A stretch of DNA of 64,000 nucleotides from Microvirga sesbaniae (GCF_025460805.1 NZ_JAMXFJ010000005.1:178297-242296); one strand, 5' to 3'. Positions 24,526 to 36,500 are shown, counted from the stretch's first letter. The notes: generated from the sequence alone by a model not told the origin. Numbers and translations are program-made.

Positions 24526-26007
24526 TCAGGCGCTGCCGTCCAGGTAGCGCTGCAGGGTGGCGCGGACGCCGTCGCGCCACAGGCCGGCCAAAGACGCTTC
24601 GAAGCGCGATCGGAACTGCGGCGCATCCGCGACATCGCCGAAGATGTCCCGCAGATCGAGGAAGGACGTCGGATCGTCCTTCGCGGCCAAGGCCGCGGCC
24701 GTCAGGCGGCCGGCATTGGGATCGTCGAGCGTGAAGGGCTCGCCCGCATCGGTCGTTCCGGCGCAATACCGGCACCAAAGAGCGGATTCGAGCGCCAGAC
24801 CCGTGACGTCGGCGCCCGCATTCAATCGATCGCGCGTCGAGGGCAGAATGAATTTGGGTTGTCGGTTGGAGCCGTCCTGTGCGAGACGCGGAATCGTGTC
24901 TCCCACATCCGGATTGGCGAAGCGCCGGGCGATCAATTCGTAATAGTCGTGGAGATCGACCCCGGGCACCGGCGGCACGCAGGGGATGATCTCGTCCGTC
25001 TCAAGCTTGTCGAGGAAGCCGCGCACCAGCGGATCGGCCATGGCGTCATGCACGAAATGGATCCCCAGGAGGCCTGCCGGATAGGCGATCGTGGCATGGC
25101 CGCCGTTGAGGATCCGGAGCTTCATGAACTCGAAGGCCGCCACATGCGGCGTGAATGTGACGCCGACCTCCTCCAGGGCCGGACGACCCGTCGGGAAATT
25201 GTCTTCCAGCACCCATTGGCGGAACGGCTCGCAGAAGACCGGCCAGTTGTCCTGGATGCCGAAGCGCTCCTTCAGGATGGCCCGCTCCCGATCGGTGGTC
25301 GCGGGCGTGATCCGGTCGACCATGCTGCTCGGAAAGGCCACCTGCTCCCGCACGTAGGCGGCCAGGGCCGGGTCGACGAGATCGGCGAGGCCCGCCACCG
25401 CATCGCGCGCCACCTGCCCGTTGTGGGGGATGTTGTCGCACGACATCACCGTGAACGGTGCGAGACCCTGGTCGCGGCGGCGCCGGAGCGCGGCCAGGAG
25501 AACGCCGAACACCCCTTTCGGCGCATCCATGTGGGCGGCGTCGTGGACGATGTCCGGATGGTTCGGATTGAACGCTCCCGTCGCCGGATCGATGCAGTAG
25601 CCGCCTTCCGTGACGGTCAGGGACACGATGCGCAGGGCCGGATCGTCCAGGGCCGTCACGATGGCGCGTCCATCCTCGTTCACGGGCACGAACCCCACCA
25701 TGGCGCCGCTCACGCGCGCCACGTTGGCGCCCGGCTCGAGCTCCACCACCGTGGTGAGCCAGTCCTGAGGCTCCAGAGCCTGCCGCATGGCCCTGTCGCC
25801 GGCGCGGATGCCGGCGCCGACCAGAGCCCAGTCGCGATCCTTCCCGGCATTGAAGAGATCGTCCAGGTAGACCGCCTGATGGGCGCGATGGAAGTTGCCG
25901 ACGCCGATATGCAGGATGCCGGCCCGAAGATCGTCGCGCGCATATCGCGGCGTGGCGACCCCGGACGGCAGATGGGAAAGATTGGCGAGATTCAAGCGCT
26001 GGGTCAT
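24526..26007 (-). CDS. mtlK: mannitol 2-dehydrogenase family (long-chain polyol dehydrogenase)
   Basis: A 493-residue NAD-dependent polyol dehydrogenase of the mannitol dehydrogenase family, at its usual length. The N-terminal nucleotide motif is HIGVGNFHRAHQA, and the catalytic K-x4-N-x2-H signature is KLRILNGGH with the Lys as general base. It converts mannitol or arabitol to the ketose. Its gene overlaps the GMC oxidoreductase gene by ATGA (26004-26007) and is the last of a minus-strand operon headed by a Smo-type polyol ABC transporter. The overall assignment is strong; the preferred polyol is uncertain. Confidence 0.92.
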   Translation of the reverse strand: MTQRLNLANLSHLPSGVATPRYARDDLRAGILHIGVGNFHRAHQAVYLDDLFNAGKDRDWALVGAGIRAGDRAMRQALEPQDWLTTVVELEPGANVARVSGAMVGFVPVNEDGRAIVTALDDPALRIVSLTVTEGGYCIDPATGAFNPNHPDIVHDAAHMDAPKGVFGVLLAALRRRRDQGLAPFTVMSCDNIPHNGQVARDAVAGLADLVDPALAAYVREQVAFPSSMVDRITPATTDRERAILKERFGIQDNWPVFCEPFRQWVLEDNFPTGRPALEEVGVTFTPHVAAFEFMKLRILNGGHATIAYPAGLLGIHFVHDAMADPLVRGFLDKLETDEIIPCVPPVPGVDLHDYYELIARRFANPDVGDTIPRLAQDGSNRQPKFILPSTRDRLNAGADVTGLALESALWCRYCAGTTDAGEPFTLDDPNAGRLTAAALAAKDDPTSFLDLRDIFGDVADAPQFRSRFEASLAGLWRDGVRATLQRYLDGSA

Positions 26008-27686
26008 GACGGTTGGACCTGATCGGGCACGGGAGCGATGCGGTTTGCGGGAGCGGCCGCCGGGTCACGGACTATGCCGCGATGTCCCGTGATGATGTCA
26101 ACGGCCTTGTCGGCGATCGCCAGCACGGGCGCATTCGTGTTGCCGCTGGGGATCGCCGGCATGATGGAGGCATCGACGATCCTCAAGCCCGCGATGCCGC
26201 GAACCCGCAGATCCGGCGTCACGACGGCATGGGCATCGCCGTCGACGCCCATGCGGCAGGTGCCCACCGGATGATAGTTGGTCTTCACGGTCCTGCGGCA
26301 GTGATCGGCAAGGTCCGCATCCGACGCGGTGCCGGGTCCGGGAAAGATCTCGCGGGTGACCATCTCCCGGACAGGGCTCGTCGTGAGGACTTCCCGGGCA
26401 TAGCGCAATCCGGCGATGGTCAGGCGCAGGTCGTCGGGATGACCGAAGAATTGCGGATCCACCTGCGGCAGTGCCGCGGGATCCGCGGAGGCAAGCCGCA
26501 CCGAGCCGCGCGCCTTCGGGCGCAGCAGGCAGGGATTCAGGGTCACCCCATGGGTCGGCTCGACTCCCGAGACGTCGCGATCGAGATAGACGGTCGGGAC
26601 GCAATAGAGCTGGATCGTCGGCCGGTCGCCGCCGTCGGGATCGATGAAGGCGCAGGCTTCCACGCCGGTGGTCGTCACGGCTCCCGACTTGAAGAGCATG
26701 TATTGCAGGCCGCTGCTCAGCATCGCGAGGCCGCGATCCTGGCCGAAATAGCCGAACGCCCCTGAGGTCGTGGCCACGATGGGGACCTCATGGTGATCCT
26801 GCAGGTTCCGGCCGACGCCGGGCAGGTCGGCGACGACCGGGATCCCATGCCGCGAGAGTTCGCCGGCCGGACCGATGCCCGACAGCATCAGCAGCTTCGG
26901 CGTCATGTAGGTGCCGGCCGCGAGGATCACCTCCGTGTCGGCGAAGGCACTCTCCCATCCGGGCGCGCCGGCGAGGTCCACGCCGATCGCGCGCGCCTTT
27001 TCCAGTCGAAGGCGGGTGACCGTGGCGTTCGTCAGCACCGTCAGATTGGGATGGGACAGCATGGGCCGCAGGAACGCGTCGACCGCGCTGCACCGGCGGC
27101 GCGTGGCCCAGTCGATCGTGTGCTGCATGAACCCGACGCCGTTCTGCCGCGCGCCGTTGAAGTCGGCCGTGAAGGGAACGCCCTTCTCCTGCATGGCCTG
27201 CACGAAGGCGCGGCTCATGGCGGAGTGCTGGCCCAGATGGGACACCTTCAACGGGCCGCTCACCCCGTGATAGGGCGCCCCGAGGTGATCGTTGCCCTCC
27301 TGGCGGATGAAATGGGGAAGGAGATCCCCGTAGCTCCACCCGGCTCCGCCCAGGGCCCTGTCCCATGCGTCGTAATCGGCGGCCTGTCCCCGGATGTAGA
27401 CCATGGCGTTGACGGCGCTTCCGCCGCCCAGCACCCTCGCCTGCGGCACGATGGGCGCGCGGCCGCCGAGCTGCTCCTGGGGGAGCACGTGGTGCATGGT
27501 GAGATACGTGTCCCGGGCGAGAAACTTCATGTACCCGGCCGGCATGGCCAGGATCGGGCTCACCCGGCGACGTCCCGCCTCCACGAGCAGCACGCGGGCA
27601 TCGTGCCCGGCCACGAGGCGGCTCGCCGCGACGCAGCCTGCGCTGCCGCCGCCCACGACAATATAATCGAACCGCCTGGAGGCCAT
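26004..27686 (-). CDS. GMC family FAD-dependent oxidoreductase
   Basis: A 560-residue choline dehydrogenase/glucose-methanol-choline family enzyme. Motifs: FAD-binding GGGSAGC (about 12-18), ARVLGGGSAVNAMVYIRG (GMC signature 1), GTYMTPKLLMLSGIGP (signature 2) and the active-site His in NYHPVGTCRMG. It has no signal peptide. Located between the ABC ATPase and mannitol dehydrogenase genes, it may oxidise a polyol or sugar taken up by the transporter and pass electrons to the quinone pool. The family is certain; the substrate is inferred. Confidence 0.9.
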   Translation of the reverse strand: MASRRFDYIVVGGGSAGCVAASRLVAGHDARVLLVEAGRRRVSPILAMPAGYMKFLARDTYLTMHHVLPQEQLGGRAPIVPQARVLGGGSAVNAMVYIRGQAADYDAWDRALGGAGWSYGDLLPHFIRQEGNDHLGAPYHGVSGPLKVSHLGQHSAMSRAFVQAMQEKGVPFTADFNGARQNGVGFMQHTIDWATRRRCSAVDAFLRPMLSHPNLTVLTNATVTRLRLEKARAIGVDLAGAPGWESAFADTEVILAAGTYMTPKLLMLSGIGPAGELSRHGIPVVADLPGVGRNLQDHHEVPIVATTSGAFGYFGQDRGLAMLSSGLQYMLFKSGAVTTTGVEACAFIDPDGGDRPTIQLYCVPTVYLDRDVSGVEPTHGVTLNPCLLRPKARGSVRLASADPAALPQVDPQFFGHPDDLRLTIAGLRYAREVLTTSPVREMVTREIFPGPGTASDADLADHCRRTVKTNYHPVGTCRMGVDGDAHAVVTPDLRVRGIAGLRIVDASIMPAIPSGNTNAPVLAIADKAVDIITGHRGIVRDPAAAPANRIAPVPDQVQPS

Positions 27687-27709
27687 GATCCGCCTCTCGC
27701 AGGAAGGCG

Positions 27710-28843
<1,134 letters not shown>

Positions 28844-28857
28844 GCTGCGTTTCCCGT

Positions 28858-29679
28858 TTACTTGACCGCGCCGAAGGTGAGACCGCGCACGAGCTGGCGC
28901 TGGCTCATCCAGCCGAAGACCAGGATCGGCGCGATGGCGATCGTCGACGCGGCGGAGAGCTTGGCCCAGAAAAGGCCCTCAGGCGCCGAGAACGACGCGA
29001 TGAACGTAGTCAGCGGCGCGGCCTGCGAGGTGGTGAGGTTCAGGCTCCAGAAAGCCTCGTTCCAGCACAGGATGATGGACAGGAGCGCCGTCGATGCGAT
29101 GCCAGGCAGCGACAGAGGCAGGAGGAGCATCCAGACCTCCTGCTTCGGCTTCGCACCGTCCATGCGCCCGGCCTCGAGGATGTCCTTCGGTACTTCCTTG
29201 AAGAAGGTGTAGAGCATCCACACGACGATCGGCAGGTTCATGAGCGTGTAGACGACGATCAGGCCCCAGCGGGTATCGATAGCGCCGGTGTCACGGAAGA
29301 GCAGATAGATCGGGATCAGGACGCCGACGGCGGGCATCATCTTGGTCGACAGCATCCAGAGCAGCAGATCCTTCGTGCGCTTTCCCGGGAAGAACGCCAT
29401 GGCGTAGGCGGCCGGAACGGCGATGAGCGTCGCCAGCAGGGTCGCGCCGACGGAAATGATGATGCTGTTCATGGCGAAATGGATGTAGTCGGCCCGCTCG
29501 CGGACGGTGACGTAATTCTCCAGCGTCGGCGTGAAGAAGAGCCTGGGCGGCGTTGCGATCGCCTCCACTTCCGGCTTGAAGCTCGTCAGGATCATCCAGA
29601 AGATCGGGAAGAAGATCAGTCCGGCGGCGAGCCATCCGACGAGTGTGAGGATCAGCTTCTCGCGGGTTTTGGGATGCAT
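28858..29679 (-). CDS. smoG: polyol ABC transporter permease (MalG/SmoG type)
   Basis: A 273-residue permease with six transmembrane segments and the EAA loop EAGRMDGAKPKQEVWMLLLP. It belongs to the MalG branch of carbohydrate permeases. The gene starts nine bases after its partner permease and ends 14 bases before the ATPase gene, which is tight operon spacing. Confidence 0.92.
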   Translation of the reverse strand: MHPKTREKLILTLVGWLAAGLIFFPIFWMILTSFKPEVEAIATPPRLFFTPTLENYVTVRERADYIHFAMNSIIISVGATLLATLIAVPAAYAMAFFPGKRTKDLLLWMLSTKMMPAVGVLIPIYLLFRDTGAIDTRWGLIVVYTLMNLPIVVWMLYTFFKEVPKDILEAGRMDGAKPKQEVWMLLLPLSLPGIASTALLSIILCWNEAFWSLNLTTSQAAPLTTFIASFSAPEGLFWAKLSAASTIAIAPILVFGWMSQRQLVRGLTFGAVK

Positions 29680-29688
29680 GGCTCCCCC

Positions 29689-30612
29689 TCAATCGGCGAT
29701 GTTCTTCGCGATCGACCGGACCAGGAAGATCGCCACGATATTGGCCAGGATGACGGCGATCACGCCGGCCGCCGAAGCGCCGCCCACGTCGTATTCGCGC
29801 AGGGCCCGCAGGTAGATCAGGAAGGCCAGGTTCGTCGAGGCAAGCCCGGGGCCGCCCGATGTCGTGACGTAGATCTCGGCGAAGACCGACAGCAGGAAGA
29901 TCGTCTCGATCATGATGACGACGCTGATGGCGCGGCCGAGATGGGGCAGGATGATGAAGAAGAACATCGAGAAGGGACCTGCGCCGTCCATGCGCGCGGC
30001 CTCCTTCTGCTCGCTGTCGAGGGACTGGATCGCCGTGAGCAGGATCAGAAGGGCGAAGGGCAGCCATTGCCAGGCGACGATGATGATCACGGAGGTCAGC
30101 GGGAAGCTGCCGAAGAAGTCGATGGCCGGCAGGCCGAGGGAGCGCGCGAAGAACGCGAAGAGCCCGTTGACCGGGTGCATCAGCATGTTCTTCCAGATCA
30201 GGGCGCTCACCGTCGGCATGACGAAGAACGGCGCGATGGCGAGCAGACGGGCAATGCTCCGGCCGTAGAACTCCTGGTCGAACAGCACCGCCAGAAGCGT
30301 GCCGAGGCCGACCGTGATCACGAGCACCCAGAAGACGAGAAAGAGCGTGTTGGCCATTGCCGTCCAGAGGGACGGATCGGTGAGCAGGAAGGTGTAGTTC
30401 TCGAAACCCGCGAAGCCGCCGACCGACGGGTCGAGAAGGTTGTAGTACTGGAACGAGAACCAGAGCGTCATCACCAGCGGCACGATCATCCAGAGGAAGA
30501 GGATGATCACGGACGGGGCGATCAGCGGCAGGGTTCTGACGTTGCGCTGGCTGCGTCTCCCGGCAGGAGCCGTGGCGCCGGGAACGGAGACGGTCGTGGT
30601 GGTGCTCGCCAT
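29689..30612 (-). CDS. smoF: polyol ABC transporter permease (MalF/SmoF type)
   Basis: A 307-residue permease with six main hydrophobic segments and the EAA loop EAARMDGAGPFSMFFFIILP. A basic, Ala/Thr-rich N-terminus (about 25 residues) precedes the first helix. It is the MalF-type partner of the downstream permease. The gene follows the binding-protein gene after a 64-bp gap that carries an 11-bp hairpin. Confidence 0.92.
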   Translation of the reverse strand: MASTTTTVSVPGATAPAGRRSQRNVRTLPLIAPSVIILFLWMIVPLVMTLWFSFQYYNLLDPSVGGFAGFENYTFLLTDPSLWTAMANTLFLVFWVLVITVGLGTLLAVLFDQEFYGRSIARLLAIAPFFVMPTVSALIWKNMLMHPVNGLFAFFARSLGLPAIDFFGSFPLTSVIIIVAWQWLPFALLILLTAIQSLDSEQKEAARMDGAGPFSMFFFIILPHLGRAISVVIMIETIFLLSVFAEIYVTTSGGPGLASTNLAFLIYLRALREYDVGGASAAGVIAVILANIVAIFLVRSIAKNIAD

Positions 30613-30633
30613 TGCGATCCTCGCGACTGGAGA

Positions 30634-30664
30634 GCAACCGGCGGATCACGGGCCCGCCGGTTGC
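30634..30664 (-). promoter_or_regulatory. intercistronic hairpin after polyol-binding-protein gene
   Basis: GCAACCGGCGG and CCGCCGGTTGC form a perfect 11-bp stem with a 9-base loop, in the gap between binding-protein and permease genes. No T tract follows. Likely to stabilise the upstream message or attenuate the downstream genes. Confidence 0.68.
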
Positions 30665-30676
30665 ATGGCGATCGGC

Positions 30677-31993
30677 TTACTTGGGATAGCCTGCCTGTTT
30701 CATCGTGCGCTCGGTCGAGCGCTGCGCCGTCTCCAGGGCCTGCTCGACGGTCGTCTGGCCGGCCAAGGCGGCCGCGATCTGCTGCCCGACCGCCGTGCCG
30801 ATGCCCTGGAACTCGGGAATGGCCACATACTGGATGCCGATATAGGGGACCGGATCCTTGGTCGGCTTGGTTAGGTCGGCATTGACGATGGCGTCATAGA
30901 CGACCTTCGCGAAGGGCGCCGCCTTCTGGTACTCCGGGTTGTCATAAGTGGACTTGCGCGTGCCGGGAGGAGCGGCCACCCAGCCGGACTCGCCGCCCAC
31001 CAGAGTGATGTACTCCTTGGAGGTCGCCCATTTCACGAAGGACTTGGCGGCATCGACTTTCTTCGAGGAGGCCGGGATGCCGAGCGCCCATGCCCAGAAC
31101 CAGCCCGATCCGTTGCTCGTAACCTCCACCGGCGCGGCCGTGAAGGCGGTCTTGTCCGCGACCTGACTTTCCTTCGGGTTGTAGATGTAGCCCGCAGCCG
31201 ACGTGGCATCGACCCACATGGCGCAATGTCCTGTGGCGAACAGGGCGCGGTTCTCGTTATGCCCGTTCGCCGTCGCGCCCGGGGGGCCGTATTCCCGCAT
31301 GTTCTTGACGTAGTAGTTGATCGCGTTCTTCCACGGCTCGGTCGTCAGCTGGGGTTCCCACTTCTCGTTGAACCAGCGCCCGCCGAAGGCATTCACCATG
31401 GGGCCGACGAAGGCCATGTTCTCGCCCCACCCGGGCTTGCCGCGCTGGCAGAACCCGTACTGTTCCTTCGACTTGTCGGTGAGCTTGGCGGCATATTCCG
31501 CGATCTGGTCGTAGGTGGGCTTGTCGGGCATCTTGATGCCCGCCTGATCGAACAGATCCTTGCGGTAGAAGGTGAATGAGCTTTCGGCATAGAACGGTAC
31601 GGCATAAAGCTTGCCGTCGTAGGACAGGCCGTTCATCACCGACGGAATGATATCGGCGTAATCGTAATCGGCGCCGAGATCGTTCAAGGGGACGAGCCAG
31701 TTCTGCTTGCCCCAGATCGGCGCCTCGTAGGAACCGATCGTGATGATGTCGAACTGCCCGCCCTTGGTGGCGATGTCGGTGGTCGCACGCTGGCGCAGCA
31801 CGTTCTCCTCGAGCACCACCCAGTTCAGCTTGTTGCCCGTCGCCTGCTCCCATTTGGGTGACAGGCGCTGCATGATGATCATGTCCGCATTGTTGACCGT
31901 TGCGATTGTCAAGGTCTGACCCTGGGCCAGGGCCAGACCCGTGCCCGCAATCCAAACTGCCGCAGACACTAGCGAAAGCTGCCTCAACTGCAT
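30677..31993 (-). CDS. smoE: polyol ABC transporter substrate-binding protein (SmoE type)
   Basis: A 438-residue exported protein of the carbohydrate-binding family 1 type. Signal peptide MQLRQLSLVSAAVWIAGTG ending LALAQG. The mature part has GGQFDIITIGSYEAPIWGKQ and ESSFTFYRKDLFDQAGI, as in sorbitol/mannitol-binding proteins. It opens the operon smoE-smoF-smoG-smoK-GMC-mtlK on the minus strand. The family is clear; sorbitol, mannitol or xylitol cannot be told apart. Confidence 0.92.
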   Translation of the reverse strand: MQLRQLSLVSAAVWIAGTGLALAQGQTLTIATVNNADMIIMQRLSPKWEQATGNKLNWVVLEENVLRQRATTDIATKGGQFDIITIGSYEAPIWGKQNWLVPLNDLGADYDYADIIPSVMNGLSYDGKLYAVPFYAESSFTFYRKDLFDQAGIKMPDKPTYDQIAEYAAKLTDKSKEQYGFCQRGKPGWGENMAFVGPMVNAFGGRWFNEKWEPQLTTEPWKNAINYYVKNMREYGPPGATANGHNENRALFATGHCAMWVDATSAAGYIYNPKESQVADKTAFTAAPVEVTSNGSGWFWAWALGIPASSKKVDAAKSFVKWATSKEYITLVGGESGWVAAPPGTRKSTYDNPEYQKAAPFAKVVYDAIVNADLTKPTKDPVPYIGIQYVAIPEFQGIGTAVGQQIAAALAGQTTVEQALETAQRSTERTMKQAGYPK

Positions 31994-32451
31994 TGCATCC
32001 TCCCGATGGAAGCTGTTCTGGATTGTTATTCGTTATAAGAATGAATGCTGGCACGGCCAGTAATGGCCGTCAATTACTCATAGCAAGCTTGCGCCTCCCT
32101 GGTATACATCAAGTTTTATCATGAAATTTGCTTGGGTGTTTCTATTGTGTGATTTACCTCTTGCGGGGAATTGCCGTGCGGCCCGGCGTGCCTAGATAAA
32201 GCCGCCGCCACGCATCCCTTCTCGCCTACCTCCTTTGGGCAGACGGTGAATGGCAATCGACCCCTGTTGCCAGATCGTTTAGTATGCAAACTGGAGCGTA
32301 ACTTGATGCTGCCGGTGGAAGGCGTTCTTGGTTCGCGGAGGATGCCGGGGCCGTCAGGACTTTCTAGAAGCCAAGCCCCGCCTCGACGTAATCTTGTCTC
32401 TCGCCGTCAGCCGCCGACACTCCAAAGATGCACCCGGGTTGGAGGGTCGCC
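31994..32451. other. 458-bp divergent promoter region
   Basis: No gene is seen between the polyol operon and the binding-protein/kinase operon. The region is AT-richer than its surroundings. ATTCGTTATAAGAAT at about 32027-32041, 35 bp upstream of the binding-protein start, is a partial dyad and may be promoter or operator sequence for the polyol operon. GGAGGG before 32452 is the ribosome site of the plus-strand gene. Confidence 0.4.
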
Positions 32452-33552
32452 ATGAGAGGGCTTCTGCGGGGTCTTTCCATTGCCGTCGTTTGCGCGATGA
32501 GCGCTGCTGCAGCTCACGGAGAGATTCTGATCGGCATGGCGGGCGCGCTGACGGGCCCCAACGCCTATCAGGGAGAGCAGCAGCAGCAGGGCGTCGAGAT
32601 GGCGATCGCCGACATCAACGCCGCGGGCGGCCTTCTCGGCCAGCCGATCACGCTCATCTCCGTCGACGATGCATGCGACAGCGCTCAGGCGATCGCCGCC
32701 GCGCAACGCCTTGTTGCCGCCAGGGTGTCGTTTGTCGTCGGGCATCAGTGCTCGGGCGCGTCCATCCCGGCCGCCGCGATCTATGCGCGGGCCGGCATCG
32801 TCCAGATGACACCCGCCTCGACCAATCCGCGCCTCACCGAAGAGGGGAGAACCAATACCTTCCGGATCTGCGGGCGCGACGATCAGCAGGGGGCCATCGC
32901 CGGCGACTTCCTGGCCGCGCGATGGAAAGACGCCAGGATCGCCATCGTCCATGACGACTCCGTCTACGGCAAGGGCCTCGCCGAAGAGACGAGCCGCCAG
33001 CTCCACAAGCATGGCGTCACGGAGACCATGTTCGAGACCCTCGTGCCCGGGCAGAACGATTATTCTGCGCTGATCGCAAAACTGCGGGCCGCCGGGATCG
33101 AGGTCGCCTATTTCGGCGGCTATTACCGTGAAGCCGCCCTGCTCATCCGGGGTGCGCGCGAGGACGGCTACCCCTTGCAGCTGGTGTCCGGGGACGGGAT
33201 CGCGAGCGAAGCCTTCGTGCAGGTCACGGGAGAAGCCGGCACGGGCACCCTCTTCACGTCCTTCCGGGACCCGCGGCGCAGCCCCGTGGCCGCACCCGTG
33301 GTCGAGCGCTTCCGCCGGCAGGGCTTCGAACCTGAAGGCTACACGCTCTACAGTTACGGCGCCGTTCAGGCCTGGGCCCAGGCGGTCATGAGGGCTGGAT
33401 CCACGGAAACCAAGAGCGTCATCGATGCCCTGCGCGGCAACGAGTTCGACACGATTCTCGGCCGGGTCGGATTCGACGACAAGGGCGATGTCCGGCAGCC
33501 CGGCTTCGAATGGTTCATCTGGCGGAGCGACCGGTATGTTCCCCTGGAGTAA
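32452..33552 (+). CDS. periplasmic ligand-binding protein, branched-chain amino acid (LivK) family, kinase-linked
   Basis: A 366-residue exported type I periplasmic binding protein. Signal peptide MRGLLRGLSIAVVCAMSAAA ends near AHGEILIG. Mature features are GALTGPNAYQGEQQQQGVEM, the disulfide-type DDACDSAQ region, and SGDGIASEAF. The gene is followed after 24 bp by a hybrid histidine kinase gene, and no ABC permease or ATPase genes are near. Unlike the five transport binding-protein genes in the window, it has no hairpin after it. I infer that it presents a ligand to the kinase, as TorT does for TorS or LuxP for LuxQ. GGAGGG supports the ATG at 32452 over the one eight codons upstream. Confidence 0.85.
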   Translation: MRGLLRGLSIAVVCAMSAAAAHGEILIGMAGALTGPNAYQGEQQQQGVEMAIADINAAGGLLGQPITLISVDDACDSAQAIAAAQRLVAARVSFVVGHQCSGASIPAAAIYARAGIVQMTPASTNPRLTEEGRTNTFRICGRDDQQGAIAGDFLAARWKDARIAIVHDDSVYGKGLAEETSRQLHKHGVTETMFETLVPGQNDYSALIAKLRAAGIEVAYFGGYYREAALLIRGAREDGYPLQLVSGDGIASEAFVQVTGEAGTGTLFTSFRDPRRSPVAAPVVERFRRQGFEPEGYTLYSYGAVQAWAQAVMRAGSTETKSVIDALRGNEFDTILGRVGFDDKGDVRQPGFEWFIWRSDRYVPLE

Positions 33553-33576
33553 GGGAGGGGCGATGCGCTTACCATC

Positions 33577-36500
33577 ATGCCTGTCTGGCTGAGCGTCCGC
33601 TGGCGCCTTCTTCTGGCGTTTCTCGGAATCAGCGCCTTCGCATTGCTGGCGGCCGCGGCGGGCACCTACGCGTTCCGCCAGATGGCCTATGTGATCGAGC
33701 GCATCACGGAGCAGCGCGTGCCCGCGGCCATCACGGCCCTCGATCTGTCGCGGCAGGCTGAACGCATCGTCGCGGCCGCCCCCACTCTGCTGAGCGCGCG
33801 CTCACAGGTGCAGTATCGGGAGATTTCGGCCTCGATCACGGCCGAGGTCGACCGTCTGGAGGCTCTGCTCGCCCAGATCAAGAGCGATGTCGACCCCGCG
33901 ACGGGAATCTCCCTCGAGCCGGCCGTGGAGCGGCTCCGTCGCAACCTCACGGCGCTCGCCGGCCTCGTCGCCGGCCGGATTGTCGTCTCGACGCACAAGG
34001 ACGCGCTCCTGCGGCGCCTGTCGAACGCCACGGTGGCGGCGCAGCGCCTCGTCGCCCCGGCTCTCGTGGTCCTAGATTCCAAGTTCGCCGCCTCACGGCG
34101 CGAACAACCGACACAAGGAGCCCCTCTGCCTCCCGCGGTGGTCATTCAGGAGATCGCCGATGACCTGCTGATGCAGAAGGCGCAGCTCGAATTCGCCGCG
34201 ATCGGCGATGGCCTGCTCAAGGCCTCCCTGACGGACAACGCGGCCGACATCGCGGTTCTCGGCTTCCCCTTGAACCGCTCGCTCTCGGCCCTGCGTCAGA
34301 TCTCCGCCGACCTGACGGATCCGCGGCTTCGCGGCCGCTTCGACCAGCGCATCGCCGACTTCGCCAAGCTCGTCGAGGGACCGGACAGCCTTCTGTCGGC
34401 GCGAAGGACCGAGCTCGGCCTGATCGAGGATGCCGAGCGCCTGCTGCAGGAAAATGCCGGCCTGTCGTCTCAGCTCACACAGGCCGTCGACGGTCTCGTC
34501 ACCGCGGCCCGGCAGGATATCCAGGCGGCCAGCCGGGAGGCGATGACGGCGCAGCGCGTCGCCAACAACGTCCTGCGCGGCGTGGTCGCCTTGAGCCTGA
34601 TCAGCTCGCTTCTCATCGTCTGGCTCTACGTCGACCGCAACCTCGTCGCGCGCCTGCGCAACCTGAGCGAGAGCATGCTGGCGATCGCCGGCGGCAACCT
34701 GCGGGCTCCCCTGCCGGCCGACAGCGGCGACGAGATCGGACAGATGGCCAGGGCACTCGCCGTCTTCCGCGACACGGCGATCGAGGTCGAGGAGAAGAAC
34801 CTGCGCGAGGTCGCCAACGCCCGGCAGCGTCTGATCGACGCCATCGAGAGCATCAACGAGGGTTTTGCGCTCTACGATGCCGATGACCGCCTCGTCCTGT
34901 GCAACAGCCGCTATCAGGAGCTTCTCTACCCGGCGACGAACGTCCCCATGACGCCCGGCACATCGTTCGAGACCGTGATCCGGCGTGCCGCGGAGCTCGG
35001 ACTGATCAAGGAGGCGAGAGGACGGATCGACCCCTGGGTGGTCGAGCGACTGGCCCGCCACCGCAATCCGGTCGTGGCCGAAGTGCAGCACCGCGAGGGC
35101 GACCGCTGGATCCAGGTGAGCGAGCGCAGGATCGCCGGCGGCGGAACCGTCGCGGTCTATACGGATATCACCGAAGTCAAGCGCCACGCGACGCAGCTCG
35201 AACTGGCCCGCGACCAGGCCATGGCGGCGACCAGGGCCAAGAGCCAGTTCCTCACCAATATGAGCCATGAGCTGAGAACGCCGCTCAACGCCATCATCGG
35301 GATCACCGAGATGCTGAAGGAGGATGCGGAGGAGGCGGGCGAGACGGCCATGATCGAGCCGCTGGACCGGATTCACCACGCCGGCGCGCATCTTCTGGCT
35401 CTCATCAACGAGATTCTCGATCTGGCCAAGATCGAGGCCGGCAAGCTCGAGCTCCATATGGAGGAGGTCGAGCTCGGCTGCCTGTTGGAGGACGCGGTGC
35501 GAACGGCCGAGACCCTTGCGGTGAAGAACGAGAACCGTCTCGTCACCGAGATTGCGGCGGGTCTCGGCAGCATCCATGCCGATCCCGTTCGGATCCGCCA
35601 GATCGTGCTCAACCTTCTGAGCAATGCCTGCAAGTTCACCAGGAGCGGAACCGTCACCCTCCGTGCCGGGCGCGAGACCGCTCCAGGCGGGGACCGGGTG
35701 GTTCTGTCCGTTCACGATACCGGAATCGGCCTGACGGAGGCGCAATGCGCCAACCTCTTCCAGGAATTCACCCAAGCCGACAGTTCGATCACCCGGAAGT
35801 ACGGAGGAACCGGGCTGGGTCTTGCCATCAGTCGCCGGCTCTGCCGGATCATGGGAGGGGATATCACCGTTCGAAGCTCCCCAGGGAGCGGAAGCACCTT
35901 CACGGTCACGTTGCCGGCGGGACGAAGCCCGCCGGGCATGCGCAGCCTGCGCTCCGACATGAAACGTCTGCCGATCGGCACCCACCCGATCGGACGCGGG
36001 CAGCGCGCGCTGGTCATCGACGACGAGGACACGTCGCGCGGCATCCTCAGGCAGCTCCTGACTCGCGAGGGTTTCGAGGTCATGACGGCCGAAAGCGGTC
36101 CTCAGGGGATCGCGATCGCCCGGGACTTCCGGCCCTCGGTCATCACCCTTGACGTGCTGATGGCGGACCCCGATGGCTGGAGCACCCTTCAAGAGTTGAA
36201 GCGGGATGTCGCCTTGAGGGACATCCCGGTCATCATGGTCACCATCGTGGATGAAGAGAACCGTGGGTACGCCCTCGGCGCCGCCGCCTATCTGACGAAG
36301 CCGGTCAACCGGGAGTGCCTCCTGAAGGCGCTTGCGTCCTGCCGTCCCGAACATGCGAACCCGCGTGTCCTGGTGATCGAGGACGACACCCAGACCCGCG
36401 GCTGGCTGACGCGCATCCTCCGGGAGGACGGATGGGAGACGGCCGAGGCGGAGAATGGAAGGGTGGGCCTGGATCGGCTTGCCCTGGTCGATCCGGATAT

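Noticed and set aside
24515..24529. CTGAACC-G-GGTTCAG dyad between two convergent dehydrogenase genes
   Set aside because: It is short, has a one-base centre and overlaps both stop codons, so its symmetry may come from the coding ends. Not enough to call a terminator.
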